Origin: Bullera alba
Lineage: Eukaryota; Basidiomycota; Tremellomycetes; Tremellales; Bulleraceae
Direction of reading: 5' to 3'
DNA length: 64,000 nt
Assembly: GCA_001600095.1 (NCBI GenBank)
Contig: BCIX01000002.1
Coordinates: forward strand, 806,001 to 870,000
Under the pieces are notes generated by a model. It saw nothing but the letters and a program-made list of their open reading frames with translations. It was not told the origin of the DNA and ran no database searches. The position numbers were made by a program, and so were the translations under genes. Shown here piece after piece: positions 11,574 to 22,508 of the stretch (its first letter is position 1; every line of letters starts with the position of its first letter).

Positions 11574-12319
11574 TCACCTCGTCAATGGCAACCCGTCAAT
11601 CCCTTCGATGCCCAATCCCGAAGTTTCCTCCTCTGCCATATCTCCACCTGTACAATCCCTGCCTAGTACGCGGATGGGATGACTCTCAGGCCGGATCATG
11701 CCCTTGTGGACTCCTTGGCCCAAGAGGTTGTCCTGAGTGCCGGGCCTTCCTGCGATTGACGGGAAGAGATCTTCCGATGAAGCGTACTTCCATTCTGTCT
11801 GTGCCAAATGGTGGTTGATCAACTGTTTGAACTGATCAATCGGCAGAATCCCCCCTGTACAACTCGATCAGCTCCATCTTCACAGTATTTGGGTCACGTA
11901 CCTTTGTCAGGATTTGTTGGACCCCACTTCAACGCTTTGGCTTCTTTCTCGCCCATCTCCAACACCCCAGCTAACTCGTCTAAACGCCTAGCCCAGCCTT
12001 CCGGGTCGGCCTCCCGATCAAACATGACACTACTGGTCTCACTAGCTCCGTCCGTATCCTCGCTGTTGTCCTCTCCTAGGTCATCGTCTTCCTCATCTTC
12101 TTGGTTTCCCCGCTCGAGGTCCCCTTGGTCTGACCATTGGTCGTTGGCAGGGGGAGAGGTGCCAAAAGCCGAGTCGCGCTCCTCAATATTCTCATCTGGG
12201 GCATTGCGATGGTAATGAGGATGACTGCTACGTCCTGATGGCTGGGCCGGGGTCGAATATGACCCTTGGGATCGGGTTTGCCCGGCGGACGGAGCGGCTT
12301 CAGCCATGGTGACGTCCAT
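11574..12319 (-). CDS. unrecognised acidic protein, two exons
   Basis: I do not recognise the family. The start is the ATG at 12319 (a second in-frame ATG lies at 12307); the longer open frame to 12355 lacks an ATG. The first half is disordered, with His, Ser and Pro, then a very acidic run (EDEEDDDLGEDNSEDTDG). A compact, likely folded part follows: DPEGWARRLDELAGVLEMGE, EAKALKWGP, and after an intron ILPIDQFKQLINHHLAQTEW. The intron (GTACGT to TACAG, about 50 nt) keeps the frame and joins NPDK to GGILP. The C-terminus is again low in structure. The conserved-looking core is only about 70 residues, which suggests a binding module rather than an enzyme. Confidence 0.65.
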
Positions 12320-13083
12320 TCGGTCGGAGGTTCGTTCAGATGATTTCGGGTACACGACTTTCAGTGTCCGATAAAATTGAGCAGTCGCAGCTGATGATAG
12401 CAGCAGTGACTGGAAGTGGGTGTGATCCTCGTCAACGCTTGTCAGTCGGTGTTACTCCTTACTCGTCGCAATTTCTACAGCTGGACGGACGCGACAAGTC
12501 TGGACGGCCTTCGAGCGGGAGCAAAAGTCACACAGTGAGGGGCCGGATGTAGCCTAATTTGTAATACCAGGTAGTACCCCTGACCCCGGACTTCTATTTT
12601 CCTAATGTACCTAATTCAGGGTCGATAAGGATTGTTTACCCTGATTGTTATTGTTGTTGCTTCTTCCGGGATGACGACTGGCAGATGACTCACGACCGCC
12701 CAGGACCACCCCACGCTGTCACCATCACCTTCCTCCTTCCTTACAAAGGTAGTCTACCTTCACTGTTCCGTTGTACTCTACACTCTAAACCAAGGATGAT
12801 CGTTCGAAATCCCTTCGGGGTCTGCTAGATTGTCATTCGTGACAGAACCATCCATCAGTGCTAGACTGGAGTAACATACCGTTATCGCTATCGCTATCGC
12901 CCGAACGCGAGCCGGCACAAACGTTCTTATCGATCAGTCCTCCAGAAGGCTCGTTCAGATATCCAAACCACACTTGAGCCTGTACACTACTGTCAAATTG
13001 TCCATCACTACCACTGTACCCAACCAAGCGTTGTCACCGTCATCTAATCAATCGTTGTCATCATCCAATCAATCGTTGTCATC
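12320..13083. promoter_or_regulatory. 764-bp divergent intergenic upstream of MAF1
   Basis: This region lies between divergent start codons. It contains a short (TATCGC)x3 run at about 12883-12900 and a 21-nt tandem repeat that runs into the MAF1 start codon. I found no open frame with coding character. Confidence 0.5.
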
Positions 13084-13087
13084 ATGA
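13046..13087 (+). repeat. 21-nt direct repeat spanning the MAF1 start codon
   Basis: Two adjacent 21-nt copies (13046-13066 and 13067-13087) share their first 19 bases (AATCAATCGTTGTCATCAT). A weaker partial copy lies just upstream, around 13026-13045. The MAF1 ATG is formed at the end of the second copy. Confidence 0.85.
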
Positions 13088-14648
13088 AGTACCTCGACAA
13101 TCCCACCCTGCTGCAGCTGTCCCACTCGCTGTCGGACATCCCAACCCCGGAATACAAAGTCAATGTCCGGTTTGAAGCGTATTCCGTCAAACCGATAGGC
13201 AAAGAGAAGAAGATGTACAAGGAGATGGAAGAGGCATACCAGAGTGAACAAGAGGGAATGGACGAGTGAGTGCGGATCTTCCGGAATATGGCTAATGGCA
13301 GAATGTCCTTTTCTCCAGAAATGAGAGACGCGGGTCTGTCTTCCTGTTTCGGAAGACTGGACAAGCTCGAGTCGAGGTGAGCAGGAACATTGGAATTGAA
13401 GCTGGACAGTGCTGAACGAACGTGTAGAAAAGTCCACTTCCTCCTAGTCTCTACTCTCAATGCCGCCTTTCCGGACCACGACTTCTCCGCTCTCCGCCCT
13501 GACCAGTTCACGAGGGAGCCTGCATCTAGCCAAGTCATGGCCAATATCACTTCCACCTTGATGGGCCCTGCAGGCTCTGCACCGTGAGTCACAACAATAC
13601 AACATAAGCTGACGAGGCAGATATCTCGGTCATATCGGCATCTCACCAACAAACTCTACTCATCTTCAGCATCTACACCAAGGAGGTGTCATGAACAACA
13701 ACTCAGGGAGCATGTCCTCATCTTCCGGATCGCCATCTAGCATGATCGGCAGTGGTGGTACAACCCACCCGGATGTCTGGCGGATCCTCAACGAAGTTAT
13801 ACCCATGGACGAATGCGAAGTATACTCGTGGTTTCCGGAGCCCGAGTATGACCCGCATGTCGATCCCGAAGATGGCGAGCTGAGCGATGACGATTACGAA
13901 GAAGAGGAAGAACAAGAAGAGATGTTGGATGATCTGGAGATGGACATGGATCCCCCGGCGACCTGGGGACAAGCTGGAATGGACCTCGATGATGGTGCAA
14001 CCAGCTCGACCGTGACAAGTGCCGTAGACCAGCCACCACGTATCGGTCGAACATCTAGCGGCGAGAGGGAAAGAGAGAGGAGGGCCGTTGGGCTACTCTG
14101 GAGTCAGAACTATTTTTTCTACTCAAAGTGAGTGAAGCTTCGGCTTGAACTTCAACTTATGCCATAGACGTACCAAACGAGTGCTCTTCCTCACGTGCTG
14201 GTGCCGAAAACGACCATCCCACGTCTCCAATCCAGACGAAGACTCTACTGCTTTCCCACAAGCAATCTCATCTTCCTTCACACCGCCGACTTCCATGTCA
14301 TTCCAACAACCGTCCCAGATCGCGGCAGCCAAAGCGCTCAGGCAGCAGAGAATCCATAATCGAACGAATCATCGACCTACCAGGCGTAAATCAAAGATCA
14401 ACATCAAAGCCGCTGGCGGCAAACCCGACATTATAGCAGCCACCATTCCCATCAGAGGGATGGAGACGCCACCCAGAAGCAGTTCTAGCAGACTCGCTGT
14501 CAGTGCTCCGAGCACTTTCAACCTCAACGGCCTGGCATCGCCACAGGCCGCACTGGCAAAGATGAACGTAGGCGGGTTCAGGCCCAAACAGACCCCGGCG
14601 CGAATCATGATCAATGCCGCAAAGGCGAGTCAGAAGAAGCCGGCGTGA
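13084..14648 (+). CDS. MAF1: MAF1, repressor of RNA polymerase III transcription
   Basis: MAF1 binds RNA polymerase III and represses tRNA and 5S synthesis under stress, downstream of TOR and PKA. The start MKYLDNPTLLQLSHSLSD and FEAYSVKPIG match the family N-terminal block. Later exons give LLVSTLNAAFPDHDFSALRP and FTREPASSQVM, the family's central signature, then DVWRILNEVIPMDECEVYSW. An acidic stretch (about 13870-13960) separates this from AVGLLWSQNYFFYSKRTKRV, the conserved C-terminal block, which spans an intron (donor after TCAAA at about 14128). The tail of about 150 residues after the last block is basic and Ser-rich, longer than in many relatives. Intron phases are consistent throughout. 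Confidence 0.95.
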
Positions 14649-15083
14649 GTCAGCTCCGATAGAAGGGGTTCTCTCACACCGGTCAGTTGTCCATGTGTCC
14701 TGTAATATATGTTGTCAGTCAGCCCGAGCTCCACGAGCCTATGTTAGGTCTATCTACTCGTTCGTTATCAGAGACCGGATCATGTATCGACAGTTGTGAA
14801 GCAAGAGGCCTCCTGTCAAGCCCCCGAGACTGTAGTACTGCGACCCAGGTGCGGTCGCTATATAACTCAGCTCATGGCCATGCAACTCATCACGCGATCC
14901 AGTCCGGTCCGGGTAGCTACTGCCACGTGTGAATTTGGTTCCGCTTCGGCGACGCGGAGATGACGTCCTTCCTCTCTCGCACAGCAGTGGGCAGCGAACG
15001 CAGCACCGGGTTGTTGAGCTTGAAGTCGACACAATTCTCTGCGCTGTACCAGCAAGCTTCTTGTGAGAACACTCATCGGTACA
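14649..15083. promoter_or_regulatory. intergenic between MAF1 and ABP1
   Basis: About 435 bp with the MAF1 3' UTR and the ABP1 promoter. A CACGTG E-box core sits near 14922, roughly 160 bp before the ABP1 start. No coding exon is apparent. Confidence 0.45.
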
Positions 15084-17704
15084 ATGTCAATCTCATTCAG
15101 CGCGCCCGAGCTGCAGCCGACTTATCAAGCCATCATCGACGGATCAGCGGATTATGACTGGGCATTGTTCAACCAGACCGCCAATGAGCTCAAGCTACAG
15201 GCTACGGGCAATGGCCTAGATGACCTCGAGGAGGAGTTCATGGATGGAAGGTCAGCTTAATTATACGTGCGACCGTCGTGAAGCTGACATGTCGCCAGAA
15301 TTCAATATGCCTTTGCGAGAGTCAGCGATCCAAGTGTGAGTGCCGGTCTGTTCACTGGGAAGCCCTGCGGAATCTCTGCGAGACAAGGCTGACCCTCCAC
15401 AGCGATCCCTTGACCGACTTGTCCTAATCGCTTGGTGTGGAGAAGGAGTGCCCGAAACAAGGAAGGGGATGTTTCGTGAGTCCCATTCACCCACAGGCGG
15501 AGGTAGCTAAACATTACAGACATTCACATGTCCCAAGTCCAGTCAAAGTTCCTTACCGGTGCGCATCTCGTTATCCAGGCTCGATCAGAGGTGAGCAAGT
15601 GGTCCACTCGTGGTGGAGAGGTCTCGGAGCTGATATCGACTACAGCTCGACGTGACGCCGGCCCATATCCATAAGCGGATTCAAGAGTCCTCAGGGTCGA
15701 AATACTCCTCTTCAGCAGCGGCACCAACCAGAGCCCCTGTCCCGGCCACTTCCAAGCCCACGCCGAGCTTCAGACCAAGTCAAGGTCTAGGAGGATCCCA
15801 GGGCAAGGTAGGTCAGGAAAAGACAGCCGATAAGCTGACTATATAGCCTGCCAACGTGACCAATCCGGTGTCCAACTTCACTCGACCCACGCCAGCTCCT
15901 TCGACTCCTGCACCACCTCCAGCTCCGGCCAGAGAGCCCTCTCCGCCACCATACATACCTCCAACAGCTCCCGCTGCTCCTCCAGCTTTCTCAGCACCCA
16001 AGTTCCCAGCAGCGTCCAAGCCGCAGGCACCCGCTGTTGCAAGCGCAGCGACCTCAGCCCCGTCGGAGGCCTCAAAACCAGCTGCCGATGACCGTATCGC
16101 TCCCGTGGGCACGGCCTATGAACCCGTCAAGCTCGCTACACCGGGTAAGCTAGCCAACCGATGGAATCCAGGCGGTGCCAAACCAGCAGACGACGATGCA
16201 CCCAGTGGCGGCAGCAGCATCAAGGACAGAATGGCCGCTTTCTCCGGTGGAGGAGCAGCGCCGACGCCATCTGCGCCTCAGCCAAGTGGGAAGAAGCTCA
16301 CTTGGTCCGAGAGACAGGCTCAGGCCCAGAAACAGCGAGAAGAGGAGGAAGCCGCTTCTCAAGCTGCAAGCTCTGGTACGTTCTTCAATCTCTGCATGAG
16401 CGACTTTGTTGATCAATCTCACTAGCCCGCTTTGGTGGAGTTACACGCGCATCAGACCCAGAGCCAGAGCCAGAAGCTGAGGAGGAGACCCCAGCTCCAC
16501 CACCACCGCCGCCAGCGCCACCAGCTCCCTCGGCACCGCGGCCACCCGCTGCTTCAGCAGCTCCGGCCCCAACTCCGGCGGCGAGCCGAGCTCTGCCTCC
16601 CCGTGCCCCGTCCCCAGACTCGGACGAGGAGAAGGAGGATGACGACGATTGGGGAGAGCCACCCGCTCCCCCAGCTCAGCCATTTAGACCAACACCAATC
16701 GTCGCGGACGACGAAGGAGCAGTAGCTCCTCCACCACCTCCCCCTCCCCCTCCCCCTCCGCCACCATATCAGTCCGCAGACCCCGTGAGTCCAAAGAAGC
16801 TATCTGTACCCGTATGTGGAGCTAATAAAGCTGCAGCAAGTCGACGAGTTGTCGAGACTCAAGCAGGACCTTACATTACAGGAAAAGCCGGCTGCAGCTC
16901 CGCCCGTTCCTACCGGCACCCGACCCGGAGGTGCCGCTGTTGCAGCTCCACCTCCGGGTCCAGCTGGTCTGAGAGCCAAGGCACTGTACGATTACGAGGT
17001 GGGTCGCAGCGTATATCTCCGCGAATGACTGTTGCTGATCACTCGATAGGCTGCTGAGGATGTGAATATGGTCATTTGGGACAGAGGAACGTGATGCTGA
17101 CGTGTTGCAGAACGAAATTGGCTTTGCCGAAGACGAGATCATCACGCAGATCGAGCAACTCGACGAAGGTGAGCTCCTCATCATGGCAACAGGGCTGAAC
17201 TGATCATCTCGATTTCAGGCTGGTGGTCCGGAACGAATGCTTCTGGCCAAGCTGGTCTCTTCCCTTCCAATTACTGTGAACTGATCGAAGAAGAGATTCA
17301 AGAGGCCGCAGCACCGGCTCCTCCACCTCCTCCTCCTGCTCCACCGGCTCCTCCCCCACCGCCCGCTGCGGCTCAAGCCCAGCGAGCTGCCGAGGAGGAG
17401 GAACAGGGAGAAGTCATGATTGCAAACTACGAGTAAGCTAACATCTCCCATGACGATGATGAACAGACAGCTGATTCCGCTCGATAGCTATGACGCGGCG
17501 GAGGATAATGAGCTCTCGTTCCGAGAGGGAGATCGAGTGACAGACATCGACAGAGTGGATGACGATTGGTGGAAAGGAAAGGCCAATGGCAGAGAGGGTC
17601 TCTTCCCAGGTGAGCATAGGAGCACTTGTCATAGTCATTTGGATGCTGATGAGATTGGAATAGCCGCGTATGTCGTTCCGGCCGATGAGTACCAGCCATC
17701 GTGA
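15084..17704 (+). CDS. ABP1: ABP1/drebrin-type actin-binding protein with ADF-H and two SH3 domains
   Basis: ABP1 binds actin filaments at endocytic patches, activates Arp2/3 and recruits partners through SH3 domains. The N-terminal ADF-homology domain (about the first 140 residues) begins MSISFSAPELQPTYQAIIDG and contains LIAWCGEGVPETRKG. A long Pro/Ala-rich middle follows, with a pure proline run near 16735-16765. Two SH3 domains close the protein: ALYDYE-AAED-NEIGFAEDE ... WWSGTNASGQAGLFPSNY, then NYDYDAAEDNELSFREGD ... WWKGKANGREGLFPAAYV. The first SH3 needs a 12-nt microexon (17050-17061). About ten short introns were placed with consistent phase, for example the donor after GATCCAAGT at about 15336. 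The actin-patch partner LDB17 is encoded nearby. Confidence 0.95.
17050..17061 (+). other. ABP1: 12-nt microexon (Ala-Ala-Glu-Asp) in the first SH3 domain of ABP1
   Basis: The exon before ends phase 0 at GATTACGAG and the exon after begins AACGAAATT. The 12 bases between them, flanked by ATAG and GTGAAT, encode AAED. The second SH3 domain of the same protein has YDAAEDNE in one exon, which supports the microexon by internal homology. Its inclusion or skipping would keep the frame. Confidence 0.8.
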
Positions 17705-17892
17705 TCGAGTGAGACGCCGGGACTTGGAAGGCAATGTCGGAGTTCAGAAGGAAAAAGACGGTAGATGAAGCTGGAATGAAGTTACTGTAAAATGCATGTG
17801 CTGCTCTCATATCTCATGGTGCGACAATCTCATGGCGAGCGGTCTATCAACGTCCATATCACCTTCGCCGCGGTGTCACTACTACTCTCCGA

Positions 17893-19150
17893 CTAGACCT
17901 GCAAGCCGTACACGTTTGCCGCGTTCCCACCCATGAAGTCTGTGATGGCACTCGCTCCCTCGCCGATCTCCGTGACGACTCTCCTGATGACGCCGTACCA
18001 TTCCTCCGAGGAGATTGGCTGCTGCAAGTCCGTGTCGGCGCCCGTTGCTTGGGCGAGGTCGGCCAATGGTAATGCGGGCGAGGAACCGTATATCAAACGG
18101 TGAGTGCCGAAAGTCTCGATCGAGGGCATGGCTGAGAGGTCGAGCTTCAAGTCAGCCAACGCCAGTAGTCCTCCTGGGGGCTATACTCACCGTAGACCTT
18201 GAGGACTCGCTCAACTTCCTTCCTATCCGTCCACCAGGACTGTCCGGGTAGAGCGTTGGCGTCGACAACCGGGGGTAGTGCTTTGAGATAGACATTGGCG
18301 TGGAATGACAACTGGGATAGCCGAGTGACGTGGAGGTTGAATGCTTTGTCAGTGAGAAGCGCTTCCGACTGTTTTGTCAAAGGAGGTGGGAATAGTCCAG
18401 CTGTCAAGATCGGGTAGTCAGCTTATACTCTGAATTGCGAAGTGGGAACAGTGGTAAAGCCCCACTTACAGATGACAATCTTTCCTCCTCTGCCGACTGG
18501 ACTGCGAGCTGGCGCACTCGGGTCTGGATCCGTCTGCCCTTCTGCCTCCTTTGCCTCTCTGCCCCACGTCCCATCGAGCGCTTTGACCGCTTCATCCAGT
18601 AAATCCCATTCCTTCTCAGTCAGGGGATAGGTACAAGGGACAATAATGTCAACGGCTCCTTTGGCAATGTTGGTGATGGAAGGTGGAGTAGCCAGGGTCA
18701 GATTGAGGATGGTGGGGTGGATCGAGAATGGTTTCACGCCACTGAGTGGGTTAGTATCAAGGGTTGTGTAGGTCTTCAGCATGGAGGTGACTCACAGGAT
18801 CGCAGGGGCGGGTTCGGCCGAGACGTTTGTCTTGACTTGTATCGCGCTTCTCACTGGTGGACGGGGATACGATTCAGGTAGACCGCCGAATATGGGTGTC
18901 GAGTCGGTTGTAGGTCTGTCTGGGAAGGAATGACCATCGATCACATATGCTGGATGGACTTTGAAGGGTGAAGGGGGCAGCGGTGCTGAGCCTACGAGGT
19001 ACGAGAAGGGATCATGTTGAGGTGAAGGGAACGAGAGCAGAATCCAGATCAGTATGGGTCTTAACATCCTACTAATGACATACCTGGAGCAAGGGGTCCG
19101 TTGCCTACAAACAGCGACTTGTCAAGAGGGGGAGGTTTCCTTGGGGCCAT
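17893..19150 (-). CDS. amidohydrolase-superfamily-like metal-dependent hydrolase
   Basis: A probable TIM-barrel amidohydrolase-2-type protein. The spliced product starts MAPRKPPPLDKSLFVGNGPL (ATG at 19150). It continues with AYVIDGHSF, KGAVDIIVPCTYPLTEKEWD, GKIVISGLFPPPL and NVYLKALPPVVD. The C-terminus is the most telling part: ETFGTHRLIYGSSPALP then SEEWYGVIRRVV, and finally DFMGGNAANVYGL, which resembles the end of this superfamily (metal-site Asp region, then GGNA). The Asp expected in FGSD-type motifs reads GSSP here, and I could not find a clean HxH pair, so catalytic competence is doubtful. Introns fit: GKIVI|SGLF and VLKVY|AMPS. Confidence 0.6.
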
Positions 19151-19563
19151 GTTGGAAGACTTGCTGACTTGGTTGGAGTCAGAGCGGTTCAGAGAGGGGT
19201 ATCGATCTTAGTCGGTATTGACGGGTATATACAACAAGCTGGATCGTCTCAACTTGTCCGTTCCGAGTGTAGTGATGAGCAGGAGAGCGTACAAAGGAGT
19301 GAGCGATGGTTGGTGACAGCGGTTAGCGTGCTGCAGTATCCAGCTGGAAAGGGTTCAACTCGGAAGGAGCAATGCCACGTGGCACATGCAGATGTCGGCA
19401 TGCGTTTCAGAGTCGAGCACCACCGGGAAGCACGGGCCGGAGGTTAACAGCAGCAAGCAGCAGAATACCTGCCAGATGATTCTCCATGGCACTCTACTCG
19501 TTACCGTAGATGGTACAACTCGACTAGATCGCTCATCCTACTAAGCTCTCGCCTCTGCTACAA
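19151..19563. promoter_or_regulatory. intergenic with a perfect 12-bp E-box palindrome
   Basis: The region upstream of the amidohydrolase-like gene. TGCCACGTGGCA (19373-19384) is a perfect palindrome centred on CACGTG, the core bound by bHLH and bZIP factors. It lies about 220 bp upstream of the start codon at 19150. No coding exon is seen. Confidence 0.5.
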
Positions 19564-22085
19564 CTAATGCTCGCCAAACGTGATCCAACCCTCAACGGCG
19601 GGTTGACCCTCTATGATTGGCGCCGGGATACGTTTCCCTCCCACCTCGACCAAATCTCTATGAGGCGTCCCGCTCCTGCTCTTGCCATAGGCATTCCTTC
19701 CACTCTCATCATCGCTCCTATGTCCATTTTCATCGCTGATGAAGACTCCAGGAACCATCTTCGGGGTACCTCTCTCATCTAGGGATGATAAGCTGGTACT
19801 GCTGGCTTGGCTTGATTTCTTGATTGGCGGTGCTGGCGCTTTCCGTCGAGGTTTGCCGGCTGTTGTGTCGGAAGTGTCGGATCGTCCGCCTATCGAAGTT
19901 GCCGACGATGTAGATCGAGGACGTGTTTCCCGCTGAGCGGTCAACGATTCACTGACGTCCATCAGGGACGACTGCCGAACTGGATCCCGAGAGGTGTATA
20001 TCGACGTGGGCTGCAGACGAGAATGATGGGGCAAGGCTCGGGATACAGAGTCGAGGGAGATGGTAGAGCAAGTAGAATCCTGGCGCAGGTTCTCGGCGCT
20101 GACACAAGACATCAATACGGCATCTTCACGGAGAACGTTTCCAGACCACGCACCTCAGGCTCCGCTCAAACTTCTTTGGTTCCTCCAAACACCTCTCAAC
20201 CAGCCGTATCGTGGTCGGGCCAACTTCCTTGATGTGTGCTTGAGAAATGAAAGACCTCAGAACAAGCTTGATCTGAGGGCGCTTGTAAGGATCCGTTCTG
20301 AGTTGGGTGTGATTCAGTAAGGGGTACAAGACACGGAGATACGTGTGACGAAGCTGTCACGATGTCAGCTATTCGATCGAGGTCTGCGAAAAACGATTGG
20401 CTCACCGCTTCGCACTCCTCTGGAAGATCGACCAGCTCGCGGATAAACACGTCGAGAAGAACTCGCAGATCATTGGTGTAGAAATACTCTTGGGTGCCCG
20501 GCGTGGTAAAGAGAAGATAAAGGATCTTCAGGATGAGTAGCTGCATACACAGTCCCTCTGGGGTGCTCTCTGTCGATGTCATCAGCGTCTTATCTCTACC
20601 CACACCAGTGCTTGACTCACCCGCTCTGTTCAGCATGAAGATAACGTTCTCGCCAAATGTCTTGCTGCTCCCCAAACGTCTCATCAGGACGATCAGTACC
20701 CGGTTGAGCTTCTTGGCATCCTCGGCATGAGGTCGTTCGTGGCTGAGCACCGCAGAGCCTGACCGTACGCGGAAGTGGTTCCTGACGTGTCCCAACGCGG
20801 AGAGATGCTTCGGCTTGGCTGGACTGGTGGTGGCATCACCGGGAGCCTCAGACGAGTCCGGAAGGGGTAGCGATTCCGGTTCGTCGGTCATGAGCGTGGC
20901 AGTCCCGGGCGTCAAAGTTGACGAAGGCAGTTTCTCATTCTTGATCGGCAGTGTTGATACCATGAATTGCTCATTGAGCGCCACCTGACGGATGCATCAG
21001 CTGGGTTTTTATTGTCGATTAGCTCACGATTAGACGGATAACGGCGTAATTGAGCGTTTCATCCTGATGGTCTCTCGTGGTTTCCACAAGCTCGAACAGG
21101 TGATCAATGAATCGATCGTCAAATTGGGATAGTTCACCCGTGGACAGCTTTTGGACCCGACAGACCTCATACATAAGGTCTGTGGCCGGCAGCCGCAAGC
21201 GCGACTCGATTGGCGGCAGACCAAGAACGAAAGTCTGAACAACGTCAGATCCGTGCCTTCACATATCACACCAAGACTCACCTCCTCAACCTCCAGACCA
21301 ACAACCTCTCCTAGCGTCGGCAACAGCTTCCTCCATTTTCTATGAGAGCGAAATAGTGACGGGTGTCGCTGACCGTAGTACAGGACAATGTGGTACAGAA
21401 TGTACAGTTCGTGTGGATTGGTGTTCTACGCTGTGTCAGGAATTTCGATGAACAAATGCTACTTGGCTTCACTGACCTCTTGCGCATCCGACATCATTAT
21501 TCCAACCATTCTTTCACTGTGATATGTGTACAGCTCTGAGCCAAGCAGCATGTCGACAGCATGGTACATTTCGTGCGCGGCATTCAGGTAGTTGTCTGCT
21601 GAGTTCAGCTGTCGTCCTACATGAGCTGAGTAAATAGTACGCACCATGGTATGCAGCGCAGAATGTGACAAACATCCTCAAGGTGTTATCCAGATGCGTC
21701 AAAGTGCAATCCTCTGGCACTATCAATATAGCCTCGACCTCTGTCATAGTGTCAGCGGCTTTCAGATGTCACACGACTCGCAGACTGTCTTGTAGAAAGT
21801 CCACTCACCGTTCCAGAACTGCTCGGAATTGTGTACCCTAATATGCACATCCATACTAGCTCCTTGAAGGGGTTCGACGCTGACCTCGCTGTCATTGCTC
21901 ATACTGAACATTCCTCTATATCTGCCTCCGCTGTTATTCTCCCCGTGATGGCCTTTGGACCGCCTTCGGTGTCGTGGCTGGACGACATGGTGATCTATGC
22001 TGTGTACGTGGTGGACCATGGGGTGATGCGGATGATGTTCCGAAGAATGATTGGTTCCATTCGAGCGTTGATCAACATCTGTCAT
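19564..22085 (-). CDS. LDB17: LDB17/SPIN90 family (DUF2013) actin-patch regulator
   Basis: SPIN90/Dip1/Ldb17 proteins activate Arp2/3 to seed linear actin filaments and regulate endocytosis. The helical-repeat body is recognisable: [26 protein letters not shown]-like [75 protein letters not shown] and [20 protein letters not shown]. The body ends with [20 protein letters not shown]. The C-terminus is a Ser/Pro-rich tail with [13 protein letters not shown], a likely SH3 ligand, and ends GWITFGEH. The first exon, as I read it, is His-rich and begins at the ATG at 22085; upstream exons are possible. The nearby ABP1 gene encodes an SH3 protein of the same process. Confidence 0.85.
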
Positions 22086-22508
22086 GATGCTGCGCTTCGG
22101 ACACACCCGTTTCCGGAAGTCACAGCCAGATGAGACCGGATCGGTATTGAACACTCGGATCGAGGTGAGCTCGACAATTGGCTGACTTGACCTCGAGTAA
22201 CTTCTCCAGGTGTGTCTCAGCTGACTGCACGATCCACCTCTTTCTCCCCTCCCGTATGATCTCGAACGCCGGTATGATGTGACAGTTGACGGCGAGTCGA
22301 TTGGCCTCTATGATCTCAAATGGCCCGAGAGCGCGCCGGTCTCAGGCGGGCCAAGCATTATTACACGGAGATTGCCGTCATGTCCGTGGGACCTCTGAAC
22401 TTCTTCGATCGAGCCTTGGGTGCAAGCAAGGGTGCAAGAGAGCTGTGGTATTGACGAGGGCCGAGCTGTTCGTATACATAGACTAGGTACACCCGCGAAT
22501 ATTCCATC
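22086..22508. promoter_or_regulatory. divergent intergenic LDB17 / RRP41 with a possible extra exon
   Basis: The 423 bp between start codons. On the minus strand, about 22188-22340 can be read as an open segment of coding appearance (including FEIIEANRLAVNCHIIPAFE and RKRWIVQSAETHLEKLLE). It has no ATG of its own. It could be an unplaced 5' exon of LDB17 or chance. Confidence 0.35.
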
